Source: Promicromonospora sp049532985 (GTDB lineage: Bacteria > Actinomycetota > Actinomycetes > Actinomycetales > Cellulomonadaceae). Taken from it: a DNA stretch of 64,000 nt. The notes under the pieces are model-generated. The model was not told the DNA's origin, searched no databases, and saw nothing but the letters and a program-made list of their open reading frames with translations. Below are positions 45,650 to 54,852 of the stretch, one piece after another. A program made the position numbers and the translations under genes. The stretch lies in assembly GCF_049532985.1 (NCBI RefSeq), contig NZ_CP186693.1:2542001-2606000 (forward strand), in the 5' to 3' direction. The first letter of the stretch is position 1; each line of letters starts with the position of its first letter.

Positions 45650-47980
45650 ATGACCCCCACCAGGAGATCCGCCGCCGCCTGGGCGGCGGCGGCCTGTGCG
45701 ACGAGCCTGCTCGCGGCGGGCGTCGCGGTCGTACCGGCAGCGACGGCCGCGACCGACCCCGGCATCCTGCTCGTGGACCCCGTGCCCACCGAGGTGCTCG
45801 CCTCGGCCGGCGACCTCGCCGCCCTGGGCACCGCCGTCGACGCGCACCTGGCCGGCGACACCGTGTTCGTCGAGGTCAGCACCCCGCAGGGGCGCCGCGT
45901 CTACTGGCGACCGTTCGACGACGACACGGCCGCGTGGTCGGGTACCTGGGGCAACCGCACCCTGACCGGAGACCTGCTGGCCGCCGAGAACGACGCCCTC
46001 CTGCTCGACGTCGGCAGCACCCGCGTGCTGGCCTGGTCGCGCGACGGCGGCGGCAGTCGCACCCTGCCGGACGACGCCGTGCTCGGCCAGGGCGCGCAGT
46101 ACGTGGCCTTCACCGGCGACGGCTACTACGAAGCACCCGGCCCGGTCACGCAGCTCGTGACCGGTGGTGACCAGATCCCCGTCAAGCCGGCGAACCCGTC
46201 GGACGGCTCGCTTCCCGACATCACCAGCGGCTTCGCCATCGCCGGCAGCACGTTGTACGGGGTGGACGTCTTCGAGTGGCCGGCAGCCTCGGCCTGGGAC
46301 GCCGCCACCGGGAACCCGTGGCCGGCCGTCGGCGGCGACCCGTGCGACCAGCCACGTGACCTGGACGACCTCCGCATCGAGGACGCCCACGGCCGCTTCG
46401 CGCTCGCCAGCTGCCAGGACGGCGTCGTCGGGCTCACGGGAGACAGCGCCGAGGTGTACCGCGACGTCATGCTCGCCGTCCCGATGGAACGCACCACCAG
46501 GCACCCGCAGCTCGGCGACGGCTTCGTGCTCGGCGTCTCCACCACGCGCGGCGACCTGCTCGCCGCGCCCGCCCTCGGCGGCAAGCCCGGCACGCTCGGC
46601 CGGGCCACGGCCTTCGACCTGAACGACGCCGGCACCAACGTCGTCCTCGTGGACGACACCGGGGACGTACGAATCGCCCGCGACCTGACACCGTGGTCGT
46701 CAACGCCCGCAACGGAGATCGTGGACCACGCGGCGCCGTCCGTGCAGGTCTTTCCCACGCCTCTCGAGCCCGCCACGCCGGAAACCGGCAGGTACGAGAC
46801 CTACGTCCAGGCCCGCGACGTGGCGACTCCGCCGTTCGAGGAGTCGGGCGTCGCGGAGACCGAGACCGACCTGCGCGCCCGCATCAAACTTGCAGGCGAG
46901 ACGGACTTCGGCAACCCGGTGCCCGTGCCCGAGGGCGAGCCGGTCGAGTACCCGGTGGGCGCGACGGTCTGCTGGGAGGGCCGGGCGGTGGACAACGCCG
47001 GCAACGACAGCGGCTGGCAGGGCGAGAAGTGCGAGGTCGTACCCGACGTCACCAACCAGCTGGTTGCTGAGCCACTGCCCCCGGCGACGGACGCGAATCA
47101 GGGCAGCATCTTCTTCTACTACAAGGGCACGGACGATCTGTACTTCGCCGAGTCCGACGTGCGATACCGCGTCTACCAGCGAGGTGAGACGCCACCTGAC
47201 TGGACCCTCGTGGAGGGCAACGGTGGCGGCTGGAGCCGCCTCTACGGCGCCGATGTGCCGAACGGCAGCTTCGTCTGTTTCCAGGCGCGCGGATACGACC
47301 TGAACGGGACCGCCGGGGACTGGACGCCCGAGGAGTGCACGTTCTCCGACGCGTCCGAGCCCCGGATCAGGAGCCTGGCCTACCCCCGGTGGATCAAGCC
47401 CAGCCAGACCCGCGTGGTCGACGGCGTGCGCACCGCGGACCCGGTGTTCACCTGGGCCTTCTACGAGAACTTCGGTATCGAGGGCTACCTGGTGCAGCGC
47501 AGCCTGTCCCGCACCGAGGTCGGTGCCGAGCGGCCGTTCTGGACGACGAGCACCTCGTACACCCGCCCCCTGACCGAAGCCGGCCAGCACTGCTTCCGGG
47601 TCCGGGCCAAGGACCTGGCCGGGCACCTGAGTGCCTGGTCGGGCTGGCGGTGCTCCACCATGCCGGTCAGCTCGGCGAAGCTCGACGGTATGTCGTTCGG
47701 CCCGTACCACCACCGGGTCTGGCCCGGTACCGGCGACCTCGTCACCACCCGCGGCTACAGCGGCGTCGCGATCTACGCCAAGGTCAACACCGGACCCCGC
47801 TACGGAAGCATGAAGGTCTACATGGGATCGCGGTTCCTCGGCACGGTCAACGCTCACGCGACCGAGACCGGCAGCAAATGGGTCTGGCTCAGCCCCGGCG
47901 GCACCCTCGACGGCAAGGTCCGCTTCGTGGCGAACGCGGGCGACTTCGTCGACCTCCGAGAGTTCTACATCTCCCGCTAG
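45650..47980 (+). CDS. secreted multidomain protein of unknown function
   Basis: A 776-residue exported protein with a signal peptide (basic start, hydrophobic core, AATA-ATD at about 34). Residues about 40-340 contain repeated WxxD/TGD and beta-strand patterns that look like a beta-propeller. Then come two or three beta-sandwich, fibronectin-III-like modules with paired Cys (VCWEGRAVDNAGN, CFRVRAKDLAGHLSAWSGWR). A C-terminal module of about 100 residues ends in FVDLREFYISR. No catalytic motif is seen. The best AGGAG is 14 bases before ATG 45650, rather far. It is placed between permease and glycolate oxidase genes but reads the other way. Confidence 0.7.
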   Translation: MTPTRRSAAAWAAAACATSLLAAGVAVVPAATAATDPGILLVDPVPTEVLASAGDLAALGTAVDAHLAGDTVFVEVSTPQGRRVYWRPFDDDTAAWSGTWGNRTLTGDLLAAENDALLLDVGSTRVLAWSRDGGGSRTLPDDAVLGQGAQYVAFTGDGYYEAPGPVTQLVTGGDQIPVKPANPSDGSLPDITSGFAIAGSTLYGVDVFEWPAASAWDAATGNPWPAVGGDPCDQPRDLDDLRIEDAHGRFALASCQDGVVGLTGDSAEVYRDVMLAVPMERTTRHPQLGDGFVLGVSTTRGDLLAAPALGGKPGTLGRATAFDLNDAGTNVVLVDDTGDVRIARDLTPWSSTPATEIVDHAAPSVQVFPTPLEPATPETGRYETYVQARDVATPPFEESGVAETETDLRARIKLAGETDFGNPVPVPEGEPVEYPVGATVCWEGRAVDNAGNDSGWQGEKCEVVPDVTNQLVAEPLPPATDANQGSIFFYYKGTDDLYFAESDVRYRVYQRGETPPDWTLVEGNGGGWSRLYGADVPNGSFVCFQARGYDLNGTAGDWTPEECTFSDASEPRIRSLAYPRWIKPSQTRVVDGVRTADPVFTWAFYENFGIEGYLVQRSLSRTEVGAERPFWTTSTSYTRPLTEAGQHCFRVRAKDLAGHLSAWSGWRCSTMPVSSAKLDGMSFGPYHHRVWPGTGDLVTTRGYSGVAIYAKVNTGPRYGSMKVYMGSRFLGTVNAHATETGSKWVWLSPGGTLDGKVRFVANAGDFVDLREFYISR

Positions 47981-47986
47981 AACCCC

Positions 47987-48025
47987 CTCGCGCCCGGCAC
48001 CGGCTCCCCCGGTGCCGGGCGCGAG
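47987..48025. terminator. bidirectional hairpin terminator
   Basis: Two perfect 17-base GC-rich arms (47987-48003 and 48009-48025) with a CTCCC loop sit between the convergent ends of the secreted protein gene and glcF. It probably serves both. Confidence 0.7.
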
Positions 48026-48028
48026 CCG

Positions 48029-49366
48029 TCACCGCACCAGCTCCTCCGGCCCGACGCCGCGCAGCGACGCGTCCAGCACGAGCACCATGTGCGCCGTCGG
48101 CAGGTCCCGCCCGCGCCGCCGCAGTGCGTCCGTGATCTGCAGCAGGCACCCCGGGTTGGACGTGACCAGCAGCTCGGCGCCGGTAGCCGCCACGTTCGCG
48201 GCCTTCCGGTCCCCCAGCTCCCGCGCAGGCTCGGGGTTGGTCAGGTTGTAGATTCCGGCCGACCCGCAGCACATGTCGCCCTCGGCGATCTCCTTGACCA
48301 CCAGCCCCGGGATCGTCGCGAGCACTGCCCGTGGCTGCGCCCGCACGCCCTGCGCGTGCCGCAGGTGGCACGCGTCGTGGTAGGCCACGGTCATCGGCAG
48401 CGGATGCCGGGGCGCGACGGGCTCCAGCTCCGCCAGCACCTCCGAGATGTCGCGGGTCTTCGTGGCGAACGACGCCGCCCGCTCCGCGTACTCGGGGTCG
48501 TCCGCCAGCAGGTCCGCGTAGTCCTTCATCGTCGACCCGCACCCGGCCGAGTTGGCCACTATCCGTTCCACGCCCGCGCCCGAGAACGTGTCGATGAGCG
48601 CCCGTGCGTAGTCGAGCCCCTCGGCCTCCCGCCCCGCATGCACGGACAGCGCGCCGCAGCATCCCTGGTCAGGCGGCACGACGACGTCGCAGCCCTCCGC
48701 CGCCAGCACCCGCGCCGTGGCCGCGTTGACGCCTGGATAGAACTCGCGCTGCACGCAGCCCAGCAGCATCCCGACGGTCATCCGCTTCGTGCCCGCGGCG
48801 GGCACGAGCGCGGGCACCGGGATACGCGGCCCGACCGGCGGCGCGATCGCCTCCATCGTCGCCAGCGTCGGGGAGATCCGGGCGAGCACCGGCCGCACCA
48901 GCCTCGACAGGCCCGTGCGCTGGTACAGCGCGAGCAGCGGCCGGATCAGCCGCAGCCGCTCCGGCCGCGGGAACAGCGCGAAGATCGCCGACCGCAGCAG
49001 CCGCTGACCGCGCGTGCGGTGCTCCGCGCCGCGCCGTTCGACCTGCTGCCGCGTCGCCTCCACCAGCTTGTCGTACTGCACGCCCGACGGGCAGGCGGTC
49101 ACACAGGCCATGCACCCGAGGCAGGCGTCGACGTGCTCCACCAGGGCGGGCGACATCGGCTCGCCCTCCAGCCCCTCCTTCATGAGGTAGATCCGGCCGC
49201 GCGGGGAGTCCATCTCCTCGCCCCAGAGCGAGTACGTGGGACAGGCGGGCAGGCAGAACCCGCAGTGCACGCAGTCGTCCACGAGCTCGCGTCGCGGCGG
49301 GTGGTGCGCGTCGAACGCCCCCGACCCGTCGAACGAGCCCAGCAGGTCCGGCTTGGCCTCGGTCAT
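48029..49366 (-). CDS. glcF: glycolate oxidase iron-sulfur subunit GlcF
   Basis: A 445-residue protein with two [4Fe-4S] motifs, CVHCGFCLPACPTY and CLGCMACVTACPSG (about residues 32-95), and two CCG domains (DQGCCGALSVHAGREAEGL and EGDMCCGSAGIYNL). It passes electrons from the flavin subunits to the quinone pool at the membrane. ATG 49366 shares a base with the glcE stop (TGATG). A longer frame to 49786 inside glcE is a shadow. Confidence 0.92.
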   Translation of the reverse strand: MTEAKPDLLGSFDGSGAFDAHHPPRRELVDDCVHCGFCLPACPTYSLWGEEMDSPRGRIYLMKEGLEGEPMSPALVEHVDACLGCMACVTACPSGVQYDKLVEATRQQVERRGAEHRTRGQRLLRSAIFALFPRPERLRLIRPLLALYQRTGLSRLVRPVLARISPTLATMEAIAPPVGPRIPVPALVPAAGTKRMTVGMLLGCVQREFYPGVNAATARVLAAEGCDVVVPPDQGCCGALSVHAGREAEGLDYARALIDTFSGAGVERIVANSAGCGSTMKDYADLLADDPEYAERAASFATKTRDISEVLAELEPVAPRHPLPMTVAYHDACHLRHAQGVRAQPRAVLATIPGLVVKEIAEGDMCCGSAGIYNLTNPEPARELGDRKAANVAATGAELLVTSNPGCLLQITDALRRRGRDLPTAHMVLVLDASLRGVGPEELVR

Positions 49367-50649
49367 CAGATGCCTCCCACGAATCGGCCGGGTGCGAGGT
49401 TCCGCCCGGGGTCGAGCTGCCGTTTGACGGCGCGCATCAGGTCGAGCCCGCCCACCGGGCCCCACACGTCCAGCGCGGCCCGCACCTCGTGCGACGCGCG
49501 CAGCACGGTCACGGTCCCTTCCCGCGGCGTGGCCGCAGCTGCCCGCAGGTGCCCGACGGCGGACGCGGTCGCCTCGGGTGTACCCGTGACCGCGCCGTAC
49601 AGCACCCCCGCCGCGGTCCCGCGCAGCGCGGCGCCCACCCCGTACCGCTGCTCGGCGTCGCGCGCCGCCGCGAGCAGGCCGGCCACCCCGGTGAGCGTGG
49701 CGGTCGCCTTGACGAGCGTCCGGGGCGCCGCTCCCGCCGGGACCGACGGGAGCGCGCCGCTGCCGCCCGGCAGTGCCGCCCACCACCCGGGCGGCTCCTC
49801 CTGGACCTGTCCGCCCGCCAGCTCCGCCGCGGCGGCGGCCCGCTGCCCGACGGCGGTCTCCGCCCCCTCCAGCAGCACCGCCACGGTCGCGACGTCGCTC
49901 CCGGCGGGCCGGTCGATCTCGACCGCGGCGGGGGCGAGCTGGGACGCGACGACCGCCCGGGCCCGTGCCGCGACGTCGGCCAGCGGTCCGGAGGCGACCA
50001 CGTACGCCCGCTCCGGCCGCGCCGGATGCAGCCGGAACGCGGCCCGCACGACGACACCGAGCGTGCCGTACGCACCCGTCAGGAGCTTGGCGAGGTCGTA
50101 CCCGGCCACGTTCTTGACCACCTTGCCGCCGGAGGAGGCGACGGTGCCGTCGGCGAGCACCACGGTGGCCCCCAGGACGAGGTCACGGATCCCGCCGCGC
50201 TGCAGGCGCCGCGGCCCCGACATCCCCGTCGACAGTGCACCGCCCACCGTCGACCCGCGTGCGAGCCGGTCGGGCGGGAGGTCCACCACGAGCTCCTGCG
50301 CCGCACGACCGACGTGGTCCAGGAGCGCCGCCACCGGCAGCCCGGCCTCGGCCACGACCACCAGGTCACCCGCCTCGTGCTCGACGAGCCGGTCCAGGCC
50401 CGTGGTGTCGAGAATCAGGTCGGCACGCTCGGGCGGCGCTCCCCAGTCGAGCGCCGTCGCTCCCCCGCGCGCCACGGTGGCCAGCCCCTGCGCGGTCGCC
50501 TCGCGCAGCACGGCAGCCACCCCCTCCGCCGACGCCGGCCGTGCCACCGCCGACGCCGCCACCCCGTCGACGACGTCGCCCGGCCCTGCCTCCCTGACCT
50601 CGCCGCCGTGCGGGCGCACCGCAGCCTCGAGCCGCTCCAGGTCGGCCAT
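49366..50649 (-). CDS. glcE: glycolate oxidase FAD-binding subunit GlcE
   Basis: A 427-residue FAD-linked oxidase-like subunit. The PCMH-type FAD domain is at about 30-200, with RGSTVGGALSTGMSGPRR and the flavin contact region GGKVVKNVAGYDLAKLLTGA, followed by a short GlcE-type C-terminal part ending RNLAPGRFVGG. It joins GlcD and GlcF to oxidise glycolate to glyoxylate. ATG 50649 shares a base with the glcD stop. A Pro/Gly-rich insert lies around residues 265-300. Confidence 0.9.
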   Translation of the reverse strand: MADLERLEAAVRPHGGEVREAGPGDVVDGVAASAVARPASAEGVAAVLREATAQGLATVARGGATALDWGAPPERADLILDTTGLDRLVEHEAGDLVVVAEAGLPVAALLDHVGRAAQELVVDLPPDRLARGSTVGGALSTGMSGPRRLQRGGIRDLVLGATVVLADGTVASSGGKVVKNVAGYDLAKLLTGAYGTLGVVVRAAFRLHPARPERAYVVASGPLADVAARARAVVASQLAPAAVEIDRPAGSDVATVAVLLEGAETAVGQRAAAAAELAGGQVQEEPPGWWAALPGGSGALPSVPAGAAPRTLVKATATLTGVAGLLAAARDAEQRYGVGAALRGTAAGVLYGAVTGTPEATASAVGHLRAAAATPREGTVTVLRASHEVRAALDVWGPVGGLDLMRAVKRQLDPGRNLAPGRFVGGI

Positions 50650-52124
50650 CAGAAGAGCTCCGCCGCGCCGGACTCCACGAGCGGATGCGTGCCACGACGC
50701 CGCCCGGGCTGCTCACCGCACAGCCGCGGCGTGGGGAACACCTTGCCCGGGTTGGCGATGCCCTCCGGGTCGAACGCGCAGCGCACGGCCTGCATGGTGT
50801 CCAGGTCGGCGGGCGTGAACATGCGGGGCATGTGCTTGGCCTTGTCGGCGCCCACGCCGTGCTCGCCCGTGATGGACCCGCCGTGCTCCAGGCACAGGTC
50901 GAGGATGCCGCCGGCCACCGCCTCGGCGCGCTCCACGGCGCCCTCGACCGCGCCGTCGAACAGCACGAGCGGGTGCAGGTTGCCGTCACCGGCGTGGAAG
51001 ACGTTGGCGACGCGTACCCCGGCGCCGTCGCCGAGCTCGGCGATCCGCCGCAGCACCTGGGGCAGGGCCGTGCGCGGGATCACGCCGTCCTGCACGATGT
51101 AGTCGGGGCTGATCCGTCCGACCGCCGCGAACGCGGACTTGCGGCCCTTCCAGATCAGGGCGCGCTCGGCGTCGTCGGCCGCGACCCGCACCTCGAACGC
51201 GCCGGCCGCCTCGCACAGCCGCACCACGTCGTCGAACTCTCCGGCGACGTCCGGCGCGGGACCGTCCAGCTCCACGACCAGCACCGCGCCGGCGCCCTCG
51301 GGGTAACCGCAGTGCACGGCCTTCTCGGCGGCCTCGATGGAGAGGGCGTCCATCATCTCGATCGCAGCGGGGATCACACCGGCGGCGATGATCGCGGAGG
51401 TGGCGGCCCCGGCGTCGTCCATGGTGCGGAAGGCGGCCAGGAGCGTGCGCACCTCCTGCGGCAGCCGTGTCAGCCGCACCGTCACGGCGGTGACGACGCC
51501 GAGCGTGCCCTCGCTGCCGACCACGGCACCGAGCAGGTCGTACCCGGGCGGGTCGGGCGCCTTGCCGCCGATCTCGACCTGCTCGCCTGCGGGGGTCACC
51601 AGGTCCACGCCCGTGACGTGGTTGGTCGTGAAGCCGTACTTGAGGCAGTGCGCGCCACCCGAGTTCTCGGCGACGTTCCCGCCGATGGAGCACACCGACT
51701 GACTGGACGGGTCGGGCGCGAAGTAGTACCCGTCATGACTGGTCGCGGCGGTGAGCTGCAGGTTGATCACCCCGGGTTCGACCACGGCACGCTGGTTGGC
51801 GACGTCAGCCTCCCGCACCTCCCGCATCTGGGACAGCACCACCAGCGCCCCCTCGGGGTGCGGCAGTGCACCGCCCGACAGACCCGTACCGGAACCACGC
51901 GCGACGAACGGCACCGCGTGCCGCGCACAGACCCGTACCGTCGCAGCCACGTCGTCCGCGCTGCGTGCGAGCACCACCACGCCCGGCACCACGCGGTAGG
52001 CCGCCAGCCCGTCGGACTCGTAGGTGCGACGGCGCTGCCGGTCGGTGACCACCCGTCCCTCGCCGAGCTCGGCCGACAGCTCGGCGATGACGGCCGCCAG
52101 CCCGCCCGAAGTGCTAGATCCCAT
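50649..52124 (-). CDS. glcD: glycolate oxidase catalytic subunit GlcD (FAD-linked)
   Basis: A 491-residue flavoenzyme. The FAD-binding domain contains FVARGSGTGLSGGALP and GGNVAENSGGAHCLKYGFT; the C-terminal catalytic domain contains VFHAGDGNLHPLVLFD, which binds metal and substrate, and GEHGVGADKAKHMP. With GlcE and GlcF it makes glyoxylate from glycolate, which the malate synthase encoded upstream can use. D-lactate is another possible substrate for the family. Start: ATG 52124 with GGAGG 7 bases upstream. Confidence 0.93.
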   Translation of the reverse strand: MGSSTSGGLAAVIAELSAELGEGRVVTDRQRRRTYESDGLAAYRVVPGVVVLARSADDVAATVRVCARHAVPFVARGSGTGLSGGALPHPEGALVVLSQMREVREADVANQRAVVEPGVINLQLTAATSHDGYYFAPDPSSQSVCSIGGNVAENSGGAHCLKYGFTTNHVTGVDLVTPAGEQVEIGGKAPDPPGYDLLGAVVGSEGTLGVVTAVTVRLTRLPQEVRTLLAAFRTMDDAGAATSAIIAAGVIPAAIEMMDALSIEAAEKAVHCGYPEGAGAVLVVELDGPAPDVAGEFDDVVRLCEAAGAFEVRVAADDAERALIWKGRKSAFAAVGRISPDYIVQDGVIPRTALPQVLRRIAELGDGAGVRVANVFHAGDGNLHPLVLFDGAVEGAVERAEAVAGGILDLCLEHGGSITGEHGVGADKAKHMPRMFTPADLDTMQAVRCAFDPEGIANPGKVFPTPRLCGEQPGRRRGTHPLVESGAAELF

Positions 52125-52153
52125 CCGGCAACCTCCTCGTTGCGCGCGGTACT

Positions 52154-52218
52154 CCGTTGAGCGCGGGATCTTCGCCCTCGAAACCGCGTCTCGAGGGCGA
52201 AGATCCCGCGCTCAACGG
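52154..52218 (-). terminator. very long hairpin after aceB
   Basis: Two perfect 28-base arms (52154-52181 and 52191-52218) with a 9-base loop begin 7 bases after the malate synthase stop codon and end 30 bases before the glcD start. It should end aceB transcription. If it leaks or is regulated, glcDEF could be read through, because no other promoter for glcD is apparent. Confidence 0.7.
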
Positions 52219-52224
52219 GAAGGG

Positions 52225-53811
52225 TCAGGGCATGCTGTCGTATGCCGGCAGGGTCAGGAAGTCCGCGTAGTCGTCCGCCACCGCCACCTCCAGGAACGTC
52301 TGCTTCGCCTCCTCGTAGTCTGCCGCGTCACCCGGCAGCTTGGCGATCTCCTCCTCGACGATCTGGTCGATCAGCTCGCGCGTGACCCGGTGCCCGGTGT
52401 CGGCGAGGGTCACGTCGTTGTGCAGCCACTGCCACACCTGCGACCGGGAGATCTCCGCCGTGGCGGCGTCCTCCATGAGGTTGAAGATGGCGACGGCGCC
52501 GAGCCCGCCGAGCCAGGCCTTGAGGTACTGGATGCCCACGGAGATGTTGTTGCGCAGCCCGGCCTCGGTGACGTCGCCGGGCGTGGCAGCGACGTCGAGC
52601 AGCTGCGCCGCGGTGACCTGCACGTCTTCGCGGGTGCGGTCGATCTGGTTCGGCTTGTCGCCCAGCACCGAGGTGAAGACCTCCGTGCAGAGGTCCACCA
52701 TGCCGGGGTGCGCCACCCACGAACCGTCGAACCCGTCGTTCGCCTCGCGTGTCTTGTCATCGCGCACCTTGGCGAACGCGGCGGCGTTGACCTCCTCGTC
52801 GCGGCTCGGGATGAACGCGGCCATACCGCCGATCGCGTGCGCGCCCCGGGTGTGGCACGTCTTGACCAGCAGCTCGGTGTAGGCGCGCATGAACGGCACC
52901 ATCATGGTGACGGCGTTCCGGTCCGGGAGCATGAACTCCTTGCCGCGCGTCCGGAACGACTTGATCACCGAGAACATGAAGTCCCAGCGCCCGGCGTTCA
53001 GGCCCGAGCTGTGCTCCCGCAGCTCGTAGAGGATCTCCTCCATCTCGAACGCCGCCGGGTAGGTCTCGATGAGCACCGTGGCGCGGATGGTGCCCTGCGG
53101 GATGCCGAGATAGTCCTGGGCCAGCACGAACGCGTCGTTCCAGAGACGCGCCTCCAGGTGCGACTCCATCTTGGGCAGGTAGAAGTACGGCCCCTGCCCC
53201 TTCTCGATCTGCCGGAGCCCCGCCGTGGCAAGGTACAGCGCGAAGTCCACCAGGCTGCCCGAGGTCGGGCGGCCGTCGACCAGGACGTGCTTCTCCGGCA
53301 GGTGCCAGCCGCGGGGACGGACGATGATCGTCGCCAGCTCCGCGTCGGGTTTGAGCGCGTAGTGCTTGCCGTTGTCGCCCGTGAAGTCGATGGTCCGGTT
53401 GATCGCGTCGAGCAGGTTGAGCTGTCCGCCCACGACCGCGCTCCACTGCGGGGTGTTGGCGTCCTCGTGGTCCGCGAGCCACGCCTTCGCACCGGAGTTC
53501 AGCGCATTGATGGTCATCTTGCGGTCGGTGGGGCCGGTGATCTCGCAGCGCCGGTCCTCGATGCCCGGCGCGGGCGGCGCCACGCGCCACGTGGGGTCCT
53601 CGCGGATGTGCCGCGTCTCGGGCAGGAAGTCGAGCGTGCCACCGGCGGCGAGGCGCTCGACCCGCCGGCGTCGTGCCTCCAGCAGCTCGAGCCGCCGGTC
53701 GTCGAGCGCGCGGTGCAGTGCAGCGACCAGTCCGAGCGCCTGCGGGGTCAGCACCTCCTCGGCACGCGGTGCGATGTCAGCGGTGAGGGTCAGGCCGTCC
53801 GGAGTGTCCAC
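52225..53811 (-). CDS. aceB: malate synthase A
   Basis: A 528-residue enzyme of the glyoxylate pathway that joins glyoxylate and acetyl-CoA to malate. Motifs: RPRGWHLPEKHVLVDGRP, the catalytic region PYFYLPKMESHLEARLWND, TVLIETYPAAFEMEEILYEL and MVDLCTEVFTS. The length is that of the short A form; the G form is about 720. Start: GTG 53811 with AAGGGA 6 bases upstream. Its promoter carries two IclR-like sites. No isocitrate lyase is in the window, so glyoxylate may come from glycolate via GlcDEF. Confidence 0.95.
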   Translation of the reverse strand: MDTPDGLTLTADIAPRAEEVLTPQALGLVAALHRALDDRRLELLEARRRRVERLAAGGTLDFLPETRHIREDPTWRVAPPAPGIEDRRCEITGPTDRKMTINALNSGAKAWLADHEDANTPQWSAVVGGQLNLLDAINRTIDFTGDNGKHYALKPDAELATIIVRPRGWHLPEKHVLVDGRPTSGSLVDFALYLATAGLRQIEKGQGPYFYLPKMESHLEARLWNDAFVLAQDYLGIPQGTIRATVLIETYPAAFEMEEILYELREHSSGLNAGRWDFMFSVIKSFRTRGKEFMLPDRNAVTMMVPFMRAYTELLVKTCHTRGAHAIGGMAAFIPSRDEEVNAAAFAKVRDDKTREANDGFDGSWVAHPGMVDLCTEVFTSVLGDKPNQIDRTREDVQVTAAQLLDVAATPGDVTEAGLRNNISVGIQYLKAWLGGLGAVAIFNLMEDAATAEISRSQVWQWLHNDVTLADTGHRVTRELIDQIVEEEIAKLPGDAADYEEAKQTFLEVAVADDYADFLTLPAYDSMP

Positions 53812-53858
53812 TGTCAGTCCCTTGGTCGAGCGGCTGTGCGTCGGATCCCGCGACCTTC

Positions 53859-53923
53859 TTCCATAATGCGGAATCCAAATACTTCCTAGTGGAAACTCTA
53901 AGCGGCGCGGTCCCCGGGGTCAA
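53859..53923 (-). promoter_or_regulatory. aceB promoter with two IclR-type operators
   Basis: On the minus strand TTGACC (53918-53923) and TAGAGT (53895-53900) are exactly 17 bases apart. TTCC-N4-GGAA (53883-53894) abuts the -10 box and covers the start point; TTCC-N7-GGAA (53859-53873) lies just downstream. Binding there would block initiation, so repression by the adjacent IclR protein is likely. Confidence 0.65.
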
Positions 53924-53931
53924 CGCATCGC

Positions 53932-54678
53932 TCAGCTCCCGGACAGCTCGCGCGCCACATCCTGGGCGACGTCCCGCAGCAGCGGCACCGCCCGCTCGCC
54001 GAACTCGAACGACACCCGGGCCGACGGCCCCGACACGGACAGTGCCGTCGGTACGGGTACGCCAGGCACGACCACGGCAAAGCACCGCACGCCCACCTCC
54101 TGCTCCCCGTCGTCGACGGCGTAGCCGCGGTCCCGGATCTCGCCCATCGCGGCAAGCAACGCGTCGACGTCGGTGATCGTCCGGTCGGTCGCAGGCTCCA
54201 GACCGGCACGGACCGCGATGCCCCGGACCGCGTCGTCCGAGAGCTCACCCAGGAGCGCCTTGCCGACGCCGGTGCTGTGCAGGTGCACGCGCCGCCCCAC
54301 CTCGGTGAACATCCGCATCGAGTGCGACGACGCCGCCTGCGCCACGTACACGGCCATCTCACCGTCGAGCATCGCGAGGTTCGCGGTCTCCCCCAGCTCC
54401 CGGGCGAGCCGCGCCAGATGACGCCGTGCCCCGGCGCCGAGCTGACGACCGGCCGCCTCCCCCAGGCCCATGGCCCGCGCACCGAGCGCGTACCGGCGGG
54501 ACGGCAGACGGCGCGCGTAACCACGGGACACGAGGGTGCGCATCAGCCGATGGATCGTCGGCAGGGGCAGACCGGAACGCTCCGAGAGCTCGCTCAAGCC
54601 GGCGTCGTCGCCGAGCTCCGCCAGGATCTCCAGCAGGTCGAGCGCTCGCTCGACCGACTGCACGCCAGCCTCTGCCAT
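53932..54678 (-). CDS. IclR-family transcriptional regulator
   Basis: A 248-residue regulator with an N-terminal winged helix (about 5-65; SERSGLPLPTIHRLMRTLVS is the recognition helix region) and a C-terminal effector domain (about 75-245) containing LHSTGVGKALLGELSDD and the conserved GVRCFAVVVPGVPVPTALSVS. Family members sense small acids such as glyoxylate or pyruvate. Start: ATG 54678 with GGGGAGG 5 bases upstream. It is placed right before aceB and shares its operator motif, so it should control aceB and itself. Confidence 0.92.
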   Translation of the reverse strand: MAEAGVQSVERALDLLEILAELGDDAGLSELSERSGLPLPTIHRLMRTLVSRGYARRLPSRRYALGARAMGLGEAAGRQLGAGARRHLARLARELGETANLAMLDGEMAVYVAQAASSHSMRMFTEVGRRVHLHSTGVGKALLGELSDDAVRGIAVRAGLEPATDRTITDVDALLAAMGEIRDRGYAVDDGEQEVGVRCFAVVVPGVPVPTALSVSGPSARVSFEFGERAVPLLRDVAQDVARELSGS

Positions 54679-54726
54679 GTCGTCCTCCCCGCCGAACCGG
54701 CGGCCGGCAGGCCGCCGGAACCAGCA

Positions 54727-54741
54727 TTCCACACGACGGAA
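54727..54741. promoter_or_regulatory. IclR operator before iclR
   Basis: TTCC-ACACGAC-GGAA has the same arms and 7-base spacing as the site before aceB. It lies 48 bases upstream of the iclR start, as expected for autoregulation. Confidence 0.5.
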
Positions 54742-54775
54742 GACGAAGATGCGGCCTTGTTCAGGGCACAGAAAT

Positions 54776-54843
54776 GCGTCAGGGGATGAACCGCTCCCGG
54801 CCACCCCCAGCAGGGGGTGGTCCGGGGGTTCATCCCCTGACGC
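54776..54843 (-). terminator. terminator of the rRNA operon
   Basis: A two-tier hairpin. The outer 17-base perfect arms are 54776-54792 and 54827-54843; an inner stem CCACCCCC/GGGGGTGG is at 54801-54820. It starts about 10 bases after the 5S gene on the minus strand. Confidence 0.8.
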
Positions 54844-54852
54844 TGAATGGTT

